NCBI GenBank assembly: GCA_000961845.1
Contig: LADZ01000058.1
Location: forward strand, 1-33,638
Source: Flavobacteriales bacterium BRH_c54
Lineage (GTDB): Bacteria > Bacteroidota > Bacteroidia > Flavobacteriales_E > Vicingaceae
Length of the DNA stretch: 33,638 nt
Direction: 5' to 3'
Program-made: the position numbers and the translations under genes
Part shown: one piece after another, positions 9,460 through 16,625 of the stretch
Layout: each line of letters begins with the position of its first letter
How positions within the stretch are numbered: the first letter of the stretch is position 1
Notes under the pieces: model-generated
Told to the model about the DNA's origin: nothing
Database searches by the model: none
The model's input: the letters and a program-made list of their open reading frames with translations, nothing else

Positions 9460-9548
9460 AAAAAGGCCGCAACCTGAGAGGTGTGCGACCTTTTGACCTA
9501 ACTAAAAAACTACATGTTTTTGTAAACTACTTACGGTTACTCTAAAAC
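9460..9548 (-). ncRNA. Candidate FNR-controlled small RNA (~90 nt)
   Basis: An FNR-type promoter (9553-9595) points into this stretch and predicts a start near 9548. The only ATG in the transcript is followed at once by TAG, so it appears non-coding. It ends in the strong hairpin and U-run at 9461-9494. The layout of regulated promoter, short non-coding body and intrinsic terminator is that of a bacterial sRNA. Alternatives are a 3' UTR product of the porin mRNA or a distal promoter for the cytochrome genes, although the terminator argues against the latter. Confidence 0.4.
9461..9494 (-). terminator. Strong intrinsic terminator
   Basis: On the minus strand the arms AAAAGGTCGCA and TGCGGCCTTTT pair over 11 bp with one U-G pair. 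After a 1-nt bulge four more pairs (ACCT/AGGT) close a 3-nt loop. The RNA 3' side continues as CCTTTTTGG. It lies downstream of the porin stop (9612) and just upstream of the cytochrome promoter, insulating the two. It also has four Ts on the plus strand. Confidence 0.8.
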
Positions 9549-9552
9549 TAAG

Positions 9553-9595
9553 CAAATGTAGCTATGAAAATTCTTTTTGTTTATGATGTTTATCA
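9553..9595 (-). promoter_or_regulatory. FNR-type promoter with no downstream ORF before a terminator
   Basis: TGATGTTTATCA (9584-9595) sits in an 18-bp palindrome, TTATGATGTTTATCATAA (9581-9598), the most extended in the window. After 23 nt comes a perfect -7 element TACATTTG (9560-9553). It lies right after the porin stop codon rather than upstream of an ORF. It is proposed to drive the small RNA candidate at 9460-9548. Confidence 0.65.
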
Positions 9596-9611
9596 TAAGA
9601 CGAATATTTTT

Positions 9612-11078
9612 TTAATTAAGGGTTGGAGTTTCTTTTTTCTCTTCTCCAGTAATAAATTTTGGTTTAATGGTTAACATTAACCAACCCCATCCATTATGAG
9701 TACCTTCAACTCCTCTACCATTAGCATCTGTAACGCCTTTTAAATAAGATAAGGTTTCAGTGTTTATCAATACAGAATATCCACCTTTAACATCTACACC
9801 TTTAGAAAGTTTAAAACCTAATGTAAAATCTATTTCTGTTCCTAAATAGCTATCCATTGCTTGTAATTGGTCAATTTCAGAAAGCGGAGTTCCTGCCGCA
9901 ATTGCAGCATTATTGTCTAATTGAATTTTGTAGCCATCACGTACTTCTTCGGCAGCTAAGAAATAGTGAACATCAGCTCCTAACCAAAACTTTTTATGCG
10001 TGTATTTTAAGCCAAAAAAAGCATCATTTAAACCAACAGAATTAATATGGTTGCCTACATAGAAGTAATCCATGTAGCCATTAAATTTGTGGTTAGTACC
10101 AAAATGAGGCGTGAATGAATGGTTTACTGTTCTGTAGCTAAAAGAGGTGTCTGTTTGACTTTGACCACTGAGGTGCTCAAAACCTGCATGTACAGCAAAT
10201 TTTTCTGATATTTTATAGTTGGCTTCCAATCTAACATTTATAGCTTGAATTTCTCTGTTATATTCGCCTTTTACATCAGTAAAAACAGTATTTCTATTGC
10301 CATCAATACCCATTTGGTAGTAAAAAGCACCTGCTAATTGAAATTTATCTTTTTTGTAAACCAATCTGGTTCCTGCAGTTTGACTATAATTATCTTTATA
10401 GTAAACAGTAGCAGTTCCCGGAGCGACACCTGAACTATCATAATCTAATTGCTCTTTGCCTAAATTTAAAAAGAGAATGCTGGCATTAAAATTATCAGAT
10501 AGTTTATGGTTTAACCACATGTATTGCATGGCTTTGTATGTGCCAAATTGAGCATCTGTACCGCTAAGTGCTGCTTTATCCTGATTGTAAGCAACACCAA
10601 AATCTATTTTTGTTTTTTCATTTTTAAATTTTAATAAAGCCGCATCATGAGCTCTTGATTGCTGTGCCCAACCTAAATCCCCGAAAATACGATGATCATC
10701 ATAAGCAATTTCTTGACGACCAAATTTTAACGACCATTTTTCATTTAATAATGCTTCTACCCAAGCTTCATGAACAGCAATGTAAGCTCCGTTATTATTT
10801 TGTTGAGCAGCTGTTCCTACTGTTTGTGGTTGGCTACCCCATACACGAATATCTTGAACGGTAATTTTAAAAATGTAGCCATCTGTTTTATAGCCAAAAT
10901 TTAATCTTGTTCTTTGATCAACAAACGCAGCAGGGCTTTGTGTAGAATCGAGTATGTTTTTAAAACCATTTCGGTATTCAAATCTTGGCCTTATTTCGCC
11001 ATCTAGCGTAAACTGAGCGATTGTAGGTAGGCTTAATAAAATACCCAATCCCAGTAATAATTTTTTTATAGTTTCCAT
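9612..11078 (-). CDS. Outer-membrane porin, alginate-export-like
   Basis: 488 residues from the start chosen at 11078, where METIKKLLLGLGILLSLPTIAQ gives a clean signal peptide; an in-frame start at 11144 would add 22 residues before it. The mature protein has alternating strands with many aromatic residues (FGYKTDGYIFKITVQDIRVWG, WSLKFGRQEIAYDDHRIFGD, DNFNASILFLNLG), like the alginate-export/OprD-like beta barrels of Bacteroidota. Substrate is unknown. It follows two nitrate/nitrite transporter genes (99-bp gap) and has its own FNR-type promoter, so passage of nitrate or nitrite across the outer membrane is a reasonable inference. A strong terminator follows. Confidence 0.78.
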   Translation of the reverse strand: METIKKLLLGLGILLSLPTIAQFTLDGEIRPRFEYRNGFKNILDSTQSPAAFVDQRTRLNFGYKTDGYIFKITVQDIRVWGSQPQTVGTAAQQNNNGAYIAVHEAWVEALLNEKWSLKFGRQEIAYDDHRIFGDLGWAQQSRAHDAALLKFKNEKTKIDFGVAYNQDKAALSGTDAQFGTYKAMQYMWLNHKLSDNFNASILFLNLGKEQLDYDSSGVAPGTATVYYKDNYSQTAGTRLVYKKDKFQLAGAFYYQMGIDGNRNTVFTDVKGEYNREIQAINVRLEANYKISEKFAVHAGFEHLSGQSQTDTSFSYRTVNHSFTPHFGTNHKFNGYMDYFYVGNHINSVGLNDAFFGLKYTHKKFWLGADVHYFLAAEEVRDGYKIQLDNNAAIAAGTPLSEIDQLQAMDSYLGTEIDFTLGFKLSKGVDVKGGYSVLINTETLSYLKGVTDANGRGVEGTHNGWGWLMLTIKPKFITGEEKKETPTLN

Positions 11079-11120
11079 GATATATAATGTTTTATAGATT
11101 TCTCTTTTTATTTTACTCAA

Positions 11121-11163
11121 CAAAGGTATTCTCAAAATACGCATAAAAGTATGAGATATGTCA
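11121..11163 (-). promoter_or_regulatory. FNR-type promoter of the porin
   Basis: On the minus strand TGACATATCTCA (11163-11152) matches the TGAnnnnnnTCA core with both inner half-site bases changed. Exactly 23 nt later is a perfect -7 element TACCTTTG (11128-11121). Predicted start near 11116, about 38 nt before the chosen ATG. It lies between the narK-type stop (11178) and the porin, giving the porin its own control. Confidence 0.55.
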
Positions 11164-11177
11164 GTTATTATGCATCT

Positions 11178-12785
11178 TTATGGGTTATCGAATTCACGTT
11201 TTGGTCCTTGATAGTACCACCAATTTAATACTAAACAAATAAGATAATAAGCGGTAAATCCATAAAGCGCATATTCCGGAGTTCCGGCTTTAATTTGCTC
11301 GCCAAAAACTTTTGGAATAATAAAAGCTCCATAAGCGGCAATAGCGGCTGTCCAGCCTAAAACAGGTCCCGCTTGTTCTTTATTAAAAATGTAAGGAATA
11401 CTTCTAAAAGTAGAGCCATTTCCGATGCCTGTAGCCAAAAATAATAACATAAAACAAGCAAAAAATGGCCACCAATAGGTTTCGGGAGTTGCAGCATCTC
11501 TAGCTTGGATTATAAAATAAGCTACTGCTATAGCTCCAACAACTTGTAGTAAGGTGCTTACCATAGTTACTTTTGCTCCGCTGTTAAATTTATCAGATAA
11601 GATTCCTCCAATTGGGCGAACTAAGGCACCAATTGCCGGTCCGATAAAAGCCCATAACATAAAGTTGGGAGCATTTGGATTGATATAAGAAGGATCGTCA
11701 GGATTGGTATAAACAAATATATCCTGACATAATTTTGGGAAAGCAGCTGAAAAGCCGATAAATGAACCAAAAGTCATGGTGTAAATAATGGTCATAATCC
11801 AATTATGTTTATTGCTTAATATAGAAAATTGTTTGTTTAGGTTGGCTTTTATTTCGCCCGGAGTAGCATATTTCATAAGCAATATAGCCAATATGATTAC
11901 TACAGGTAAAACAATCCACATGTTTACTTTTAATCCTACTAATAAGTAAGAACCAATGGCTGAGGCAATAACCCCAAGGGTAACCATGTATAACGTTTTG
12001 CCTACTCCTTGAGCGGTGCTTGGTAATTTAGGGGTGCCTGTAATTACATTGTTCATTCCGAAAAAAGCACCTACAACAGCAGCTAAAAGTAAGGGAACCC
12101 AAACCCATCCAGCGTTTTGTACACCTGCTAACGGACCACCACCTTCAACACCAAGAGAAGTCCCTGCTACACCAAATAAAGAAAAACCAACCGCAAAAGG
12201 AATTAATTTTTGCATGGTGGCCACTCCTAAATTTCCTATTCCGGCATTCATTCCCAATGCATAACCTTGCATTTTCTTGGGAAAGAAAAAACTGATGTTG
12301 CTCATAGATGAAGAGAAATTTCCACCTCCAAAACCTGAGAGCATTGCCATGATGGCAAATACCATATAAGAAGTATTTAAATTGCTTAAGGCTATGCCTG
12401 TACCAACAGCTGGAATAATTAGTAGTGCGGTAGTAACAAAAACTACATTTCTTCCACCTCCTAACGAAATTAAAAATGAGTTGGGAAGTCGTAAGGTAGC
12501 TCCTGCTAGTCCGGCTATGGCGGGAAGCGTGTAGTAGAGGTTGTTTACTTCGGCAAGGGCATTGTTGAATTCATCAGAACCGGGTGTTAGCCCATCTGTT
12601 AAGCCAAAATTATATCCAAAGTCTTTCATGTATTTGATAATCACTCCCCACATAATCCATACTGCAAAAGCTAAGAGTAGGGCAGGGATGGAGAACCAAA
12701 GATTTTTATTTGCTATTTTTTTTCCTGTTGAACGCCAGAAGTTATCATCTTCAACATCCCACTGTTCTATGTTTGTTTTTGACAT
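11178..12785 (-). CDS. narK: NarK-type nitrate/nitrite transporter (second of pair)
   Basis: 535 residues, a major facilitator with about 12 membrane segments. Nitrate-signature-like glycine-rich stretches are visible: SGFGGGNFSSSMSNISFFFP, NAGIGNLGVATMQKL and GWTAAIAAYGAFIIPK. A conserved loop (RPIGGILSDKF) is also present. NarK/NNP proteins carry nitrate by proton symport or exchange nitrate for nitrite; sequence reading alone does not settle which. The gene starts 31 bp after the first narK, so the two are probably one transcript, a pattern like the narK1-narK2 pairs of denitrifiers. Confidence 0.88.
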   Translation of the reverse strand: MSKTNIEQWDVEDDNFWRSTGKKIANKNLWFSIPALLLAFAVWIMWGVIIKYMKDFGYNFGLTDGLTPGSDEFNNALAEVNNLYYTLPAIAGLAGATLRLPNSFLISLGGGRNVVFVTTALLIIPAVGTGIALSNLNTSYMVFAIMAMLSGFGGGNFSSSMSNISFFFPKKMQGYALGMNAGIGNLGVATMQKLIPFAVGFSLFGVAGTSLGVEGGGPLAGVQNAGWVWVPLLLAAVVGAFFGMNNVITGTPKLPSTAQGVGKTLYMVTLGVIASAIGSYLLVGLKVNMWIVLPVVIILAILLMKYATPGEIKANLNKQFSILSNKHNWIMTIIYTMTFGSFIGFSAAFPKLCQDIFVYTNPDDPSYINPNAPNFMLWAFIGPAIGALVRPIGGILSDKFNSGAKVTMVSTLLQVVGAIAVAYFIIQARDAATPETYWWPFFACFMLLFLATGIGNGSTFRSIPYIFNKEQAGPVLGWTAAIAAYGAFIIPKVFGEQIKAGTPEYALYGFTAYYLICLVLNWWYYQGPKREFDNP

Positions 12786-12816
12786 GATGTGTAAGTTTTA
12801 GTTTATATATCAGTTA

Positions 12817-14400
12817 TCAGTTTTCAAATTCATCCTCTTCATCTTCTCCATGAGCGTCTTTTGGTTCTTCGAGCATTAGCCAACAAAAGATAAAGCTTAG
12901 TGCAGCTCCTGCTGCTACTATGTAGAAGAATGTTTTGGCATCTACTAAAGAGAAAATTACAAGGTAGATTACAGCACCTACATTTCCGTAAGCACCTGCC
13001 ATACCTGCAATTTGACCTGTCATTTTTTTATTTACCATGGGAATTACTGCAAAGGTGGCTCCTTCAGCTCCTTGCACAAAGAATGAACAACCAATAGTAA
13101 TGATTACAGAAACAACGAGCCACCACATCCCATCAAACATAGGAATAATCGTTTGCTCTCCTTCTACTACTGCATCATATTTTCCTATTAATGCCATTCC
13201 GAAAAATCCAATAGCAATTCCTATCATGTAAATAAGCATGGTTCGTTTTCTGCTGCTCATCATGTCGGAAAGTAACCCTCCTAAGGGACGAGCTACCAAG
13301 TTTACAAAGGCAAAAGAACCGGCAACTAATCCTGCCATTTCAGCTGTCATAATTTTTTCTCCGGCATCATTCATTAATGGAGCAAAAACTGATTCGAAAA
13401 ACATCGGCAACATGGAAACTACGGCTAACTCAGCACCGAAATTTGCAAAGTACGTACTGTTTAGAGCAGCTACACTTCCCCAGCTGTACTTGTCTTTTTC
13501 GGGGACTCCTGCTTTTAAATAAGGAAGGTTAACTTGTAAGGTTTTAATTACATGTCCGACATACAATAAAGCTAGCACACCATAAATAATATACAATACA
13601 TTTTCAGAGTATAAGTTATGAGATAACCCATCTGTAACAATTTGCACGGTTTGAATTTTCCAAGCTAATACGCCCATAGCACCAACTAATGGGAATGACC
13701 ATAAGATGTATTGAACTAAATCTTTGTAAGAAGTAACCATCATGGGTTCGGTTTTCTTAGCCATTACTTGCTTCTTTCCTGGGGGATTATCTTTTACTAA
13801 GAACCAATAAACCACTCCATAAATCATACAAATAAGTGCATTAAGAAACAAGGTCCATCTCCAACTGTCATCTCCAAACCCTAACCATTTGTCCATTATA
13901 TGTATGGTGAAAAAAGGTAAACTTCCTGCTGCTGCTGCCGACCCGAAATTTCCCCAACCTGCATAAAGTCCTTCGGCTCTTCCTACCATTTTTGCAGGAA
14001 ACCAGTTGGCAACCATTTTAATCCCAATAACAAAACCGGCACCTATAGACCCTAATATTAATCGGGCAATCATTAGTTGAATAAAAGAGTTTCCGAAAGC
14101 AAAGAAAATGGCAGGAATTCCCATAACAACCATTAAACCTGAAAAAACCCTTCTAGGACCATATTTATCTATCATGGCACCAACTACAATACGAGCCGGT
14201 ATGGTAAGGGCAACGTTACATATCATTAATACCTTTATGTGCGATTTAGTTAACCAATCAATACTATCGAGCATAGTGGTTGCTAATGGAGCCATATTAA
14301 ACCAAACATAAAAAGTTAGAAAAAATGCGATCCATGTGAAATGTAAAACCCTTATGGGTTCTTTAGAAAAATCGAATAACTTAAGTTCTGTTGCAGCCAT
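12817..14400 (-). CDS. narK: NarK-type nitrate/nitrite transporter (first of pair)
   Basis: 527 residues, major facilitator fold with about 12 membrane segments. It shows the NNP nitrate signature twice: AGWGNFGSAAAAGSLPFF in the first half and GMAGAYGNVGAVIYLVIFS in the second. MFS loop motifs MIDKYGPRRVF and RPLGGLLSDMMSSRKR follow helices 2 and 8. The C-terminus is acidic (DAHGEDEEDEFEN). It is first in a two-transporter operon and has an FNR-type promoter. Its partner at 11178 is a divergent paralogue, suggesting one imports nitrate and the other exchanges nitrate and nitrite (inference). No nitrate reductase lies in the window. Confidence 0.9.
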   Translation of the reverse strand: MAATELKLFDFSKEPIRVLHFTWIAFFLTFYVWFNMAPLATTMLDSIDWLTKSHIKVLMICNVALTIPARIVVGAMIDKYGPRRVFSGLMVVMGIPAIFFAFGNSFIQLMIARLILGSIGAGFVIGIKMVANWFPAKMVGRAEGLYAGWGNFGSAAAAGSLPFFTIHIMDKWLGFGDDSWRWTLFLNALICMIYGVVYWFLVKDNPPGKKQVMAKKTEPMMVTSYKDLVQYILWSFPLVGAMGVLAWKIQTVQIVTDGLSHNLYSENVLYIIYGVLALLYVGHVIKTLQVNLPYLKAGVPEKDKYSWGSVAALNSTYFANFGAELAVVSMLPMFFESVFAPLMNDAGEKIMTAEMAGLVAGSFAFVNLVARPLGGLLSDMMSSRKRTMLIYMIGIAIGFFGMALIGKYDAVVEGEQTIIPMFDGMWWLVVSVIITIGCSFFVQGAEGATFAVIPMVNKKMTGQIAGMAGAYGNVGAVIYLVIFSLVDAKTFFYIVAAGAALSFIFCWLMLEEPKDAHGEDEEDEFEN

Positions 14401-14424
14401 TTTTTTAGTCTTTAAATTATGGTG

Positions 14425-14467
14425 CTAAGTTAGATAGGATAGGGTGGAGGTAAAATGAGATAAATCA
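14425..14467 (-). promoter_or_regulatory. FNR-type promoter of the narK pair
   Basis: On the minus strand TGATTTATCTCA (14467-14456) has one half-site mismatch. After 23 nt comes TAACTTAG (14432-14425), one mismatch from TAnnTTTG. Predicted start near 14420, about 20 nt before the ATG at 14400. The 299-bp region 14401-14699 holds this promoter, a second palindrome at 14478 and the divergent plus-strand promoter at 14541. Confidence 0.55.
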
Positions 14468-14477
14468 GTATTGTATA

Positions 14478-14489
14478 TGATTGTAATCA
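14478..14489. promoter_or_regulatory. Extra FNR-type palindrome between divergent genes
   Basis: TGATTGTAATCA is a perfect TGATnnnnATCA site inside an 18-bp inverted repeat (14475-14492). No -7 element lies at the usual spacing on either strand. Its centre is 22 bp from the narK site and 63 bp from the 14541 site, both near whole helical turns. It is probably an auxiliary site for one or both divergent promoters. Confidence 0.5.
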
Positions 14490-14540
14490 TATAAATAGCT
14501 ATTAATCAAGGTAAATATTCACTTAGTGTATTCTGCTATA

Positions 14541-14583
14541 TGATTTATATCATTTCAGGAATAAAGTGATTAAGGTACTTTTG
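14541..14583 (+). promoter_or_regulatory. FNR-type promoter of the unknown gene at 14700
   Basis: TGATTTATATCA (14541-14552) is a perfect site, followed after 23 nt by a perfect -7 element TACTTTTG (14576-14583). This is the only plus-strand copy of the arrangement. Predicted start near 14588, leaving a leader of about 110 nt before the ATG at 14700. Confidence 0.75.
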
Positions 14584-14617
14584 AATAAAATTTAGAGTAT
14601 AAACATATGAAACGACC

Positions 14618-14689
14618 ATGAGTAAAAAATTTCTCACACTGGAGGAATGATTATTAAGGGAGTTCCATATGACCGATAAAAAACAATAA
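14618..14689 (+). other. Chain of three overlapping micro-ORFs in the leader
   Basis: Within the predicted leader of the 14700 gene three tiny frames overlap: 14618-14650 (MSKKFLTLEE), 14647-14679 (MIIKGVPYDR, sharing ATGA with the first) and 14669-14689 (MTDKKQ). AAGGGAG precedes the third start by about six bases. They may be leader peptides, a broken small gene or chance. Confidence 0.2.
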
Positions 14690-14699
14690 ATATTAACTT

Positions 14700-15161
14700 A
14701 TGAAAGCATTAGAACCTAATACCGTTGAAAGTAGTGAATTAGTTGAACAAACTTTTAATTTTTGGTTTTCTGATAATGAACACATTCGTTCACCATTTCC
14801 GGAATACATTCGTCCTATTTTAAAAGAAAATGCGGTAGATGCATTTTTTAAGTGGGTAAGTAACCTCAATCCTAAAGCTAAAGAAGAAGTAAATGATGAG
14901 ATGATAGCTGAAAAGTTTGAAGAAATAATTTTTGAGACAGCTATGGGCTTGGTACATACTGAAGATGAAAAAATTACCATTCAGTATCCTTTTTTACCAA
15001 GAGTGGATGATGAGATTAGAAATAATGAGGAGGATATACAGATAAGTAAAATTATAGACAGAACATTAACAAAAGAAGGAGATACTCAATTTTTAAAAGT
15101 GAAATTAGAAAATGTGGGTGACCAACAAGTTTGGGAAACTAAATTTGAGTTACCGTTGTAG
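14700..15161 (+). CDS. Unrecognised acidic cytoplasmic protein, FNR-type promoter
   Basis: 153 residues, not recognised. No signal peptide, membrane segment, Cys motif or heme motif is visible; it has no cysteine at all. The N-terminal half looks helical (ELVEQTFNFWFSDNEHIRSP, EMIAEKFEEIIFETAMG). The C-terminal part (TQFLKVKLENVGDQQVWETK) looks beta-rich. It is transcribed divergently from the narK pair and has one of the best FNR-type promoters in the window, so a role in anaerobic nitrate or nitrite metabolism is likely, but the function is unknown. Downstream is a short GC-rich hairpin (15182-15196), then a convergent gene. Confidence 0.75.
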   Translation: MKALEPNTVESSELVEQTFNFWFSDNEHIRSPFPEYIRPILKENAVDAFFKWVSNLNPKAKEEVNDEMIAEKFEEIIFETAMGLVHTEDEKITIQYPFLPRVDDEIRNNEEDIQISKIIDRTLTKEGDTQFLKVKLENVGDQQVWETKFELPL

Positions 15162-15181
15162 GTTTTTATTTAACTTAGCCA

Positions 15182-15196
15182 CCAGCGGGACGCTGG
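15182..15196. repeat. GC-rich REP-like hairpin
   Basis: CCAGCG-GGA-CGCTGG is a perfect 6-bp stem with a 3-nt loop, followed by AGGTAGCGGGGG, in otherwise AT-rich DNA. It lies between two convergent genes (15161 and 15221) and has no U-run, so it is a poor intrinsic terminator. It resembles short GC-rich palindromes dispersed in Bacteroidota genomes (from memory). Confidence 0.4.
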
Positions 15197-15220
15197 AGGT
15201 AGCGGGGGTATTTGTTTCAT

Positions 15221-15850
15221 TTAGTAAGTGGGTGCAGTTTTTCTGAGTCCCAAAACTTTGGCAGATATTTTAAGTATCAAATCCACAGCACTTAAAAATG
15301 CAGAGGAAGTCAACATTTTGGTTTTCTTAGGGTTTAATATGTGTGCATCACCGTTACGGAGTTCTCTTAATCCATTCGCAAAGTGAAATTCCTCAGGTGT
15401 GATAAATTTTTCATCTCGTGCATGCTCAATAAAATCAACAAGTGCAGGAGCTTTTCTTCCCTTCTTTTTTGCTTTGTTAATTAATACGGTGTCAGAGGAA
15501 TACTTTTCCTTCAGTAAATTTTCAATAATTTTTGTTAGAACGCCAATTGCTTTAGAGAATTCTTTTATTTCTATTAGCGAAGAAGCAGACATTAATTCTT
15601 GCGTTACGTCATTGTCAACATTCTGGTATTGTTGAATTAGTTTTTCTAATTGTTTTTTGACTTCGAGAGGAATTTCTGTTGATTCTTCAATTGTCTCTTG
15701 AAGTTTTTTATTTATGTCGTCTTTCTCCTTGTTCTTTTTGTCAAGTTCAGTAATCTTTAAATTTTTTTCCATTCTGTCTAGGACAAGCCAAATGATTACA
15801 AGCCCAGCTACTGCACCTATTACATAAAATACTGTCTTGTTATTACTCAT
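15221..15850 (-). CDS. Membrane-anchored coiled-coil protein with HEPN-type RNxxxH motif
   Basis: 209 residues. One N-terminal membrane helix (about residues 7-25) is followed by a charged coiled coil (about 27-75). A helical C-terminal domain contains RELRNGDAH, in which R165-N-GDA-H170 fits the HEPN ribonuclease motif RNxxxH; the setting is also like DUF4145-type domains. With the short N-terminus outside, the domain would face the cytoplasm or periplasm; orientation is not certain. It follows the soluble HEPN gene by 66 bp on the same strand. A role in defence or RNA cleavage is inferred from the motif and neighbours. It could instead be a non-catalytic DUF4145 protein. Confidence 0.7.
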   Translation of the reverse strand: MSNNKTVFYVIGAVAGLVIIWLVLDRMEKNLKITELDKKNKEKDDINKKLQETIEESTEIPLEVKKQLEKLIQQYQNVDNDVTQELMSASSLIEIKEFSKAIGVLTKIIENLLKEKYSSDTVLINKAKKKGRKAPALVDFIEHARDEKFITPEEFHFANGLRELRNGDAHILNPKKTKMLTSSAFLSAVDLILKISAKVLGLRKTAPTY

Positions 15851-15866
15851 TCTGTCTGTTTTTAAA

Positions 15867-15898
15867 ATAACCGCACTTTTAGATAGGTGCTGTGTTAT
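15867..15898. other. Imperfect hairpin between HEPN genes, attC-like
   Basis: On the minus strand ATAAC-aca-GCAC-(10 nt)-GTGC-g-GTTAT forms two stems (ATAAC/GTTAT and GCAC/GTGC) separated by unequal unpaired bases. That layout resembles an integron attC site (outer arms, unpaired spacer, inner arms), but it is short and no integrase is in view. Could also be a simple mRNA hairpin. Confidence 0.25.
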
Positions 15899-15916
15899 CG
15901 GCTGACGTTCTGTTTT

Positions 15917-16624
15917 TCATTTTCTAGCCGTCACCAATAAATGCTTTATATGTTTATCCAATTCTTTGTCTAATAGTTCGGAAAGTATTTTTAGAAACTT
16001 TATTGCTTCTTTTTGTGATGCCTTTGTGATATTAAGTGTGTCAGCAGTATGAGCAACAACGTGTCTAACATTTACAATTTCATTTAGCTTATCTTCAATA
16101 AATGTTGCAGCAACAACACTTCCCCATTTTGTTTCAAAGTCTGTTTTGATAACGACAAAAATATTAGCTATACCAACTTCCTTAAACTTAGTCTTTACAG
16201 TATCACTATTTGGATTGCTGTTTGTCTCTGAAAATGTTGATGGATTTATGTGTTCTCCAATTAGATGTTTGCAAGCTGTCAGAACTGAATCTATTCTATC
16301 AACCTTTTGAGTGGTTGGTCCGTATTTAGGTGCTTTCATTGGTGTATTCAGCCCATCAAATACAATTTTTATTTTCAAATTTTCTGGTAACTTTATCAAG
16401 TCTATTGATGGAGGACTTGTATTTAGTCTTGCAATGTTTTCTTCAAAAAGTCTTCTTAGATAAAGTTCAAAAGATGCTACCATTAAAACTGCAGAACCAC
16501 CTCGTAACCCCATTTTAAAAGGTTGGTCAACTTGTCTATTTCTCGCGTACTTATCTGTTTCAATTTTTCGCAAGGAAATAGCAAGTTCTAATGACTCTTT
16601 AAACTTGTCAAGTGCTATTCCCAT
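15917..16624 (-). CDS. HEPN-domain protein paired with DUF262
   Basis: 235 residues, no signal or membrane segment. The C-terminal helical part carries VNVRHVVAHTADT, where R187-HVVA-H192 fits the HEPN Rx4-6H ribonuclease motif. The N-terminal GLRGGSAVLMVASFELYLRR resembles RiboL-PSP/MAE_28990-like HEPN families (from memory). It starts 1 nt after the DUF262 stop codon, so the two are translationally coupled and surely one unit. HEPN proteins of this kind act as RNases in toxin-antitoxin and phage-defence systems; the pairing suggests the DUF262 protein senses or controls it (inference). Confidence 0.75.
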   Translation of the reverse strand: MGIALDKFKESLELAISLRKIETDKYARNRQVDQPFKMGLRGGSAVLMVASFELYLRRLFEENIARLNTSPPSIDLIKLPENLKIKIVFDGLNTPMKAPKYGPTTQKVDRIDSVLTACKHLIGEHINPSTFSETNSNPNSDTVKTKFKEVGIANIFVVIKTDFETKWGSVVAATFIEDKLNEIVNVRHVVAHTADTLNITKASQKEAIKFLKILSELLDKELDKHIKHLLVTARK

Positions 16625-16625
16625 G

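Noticed and set aside
9255-9545. Plus-strand frame of 96 codons across the cytochrome promoter and terminator
   Set aside because: It runs through a strong hairpin and two regulatory sites and is antisense to the cytochrome gene; not a credible protein.
12016-13522. Several plus-strand frames antisense to the narK genes
   Set aside because: Their composition (many Pro, Thr and Ala) mirrors the membrane-protein codons on the other strand, and no promoter or start signal fits.
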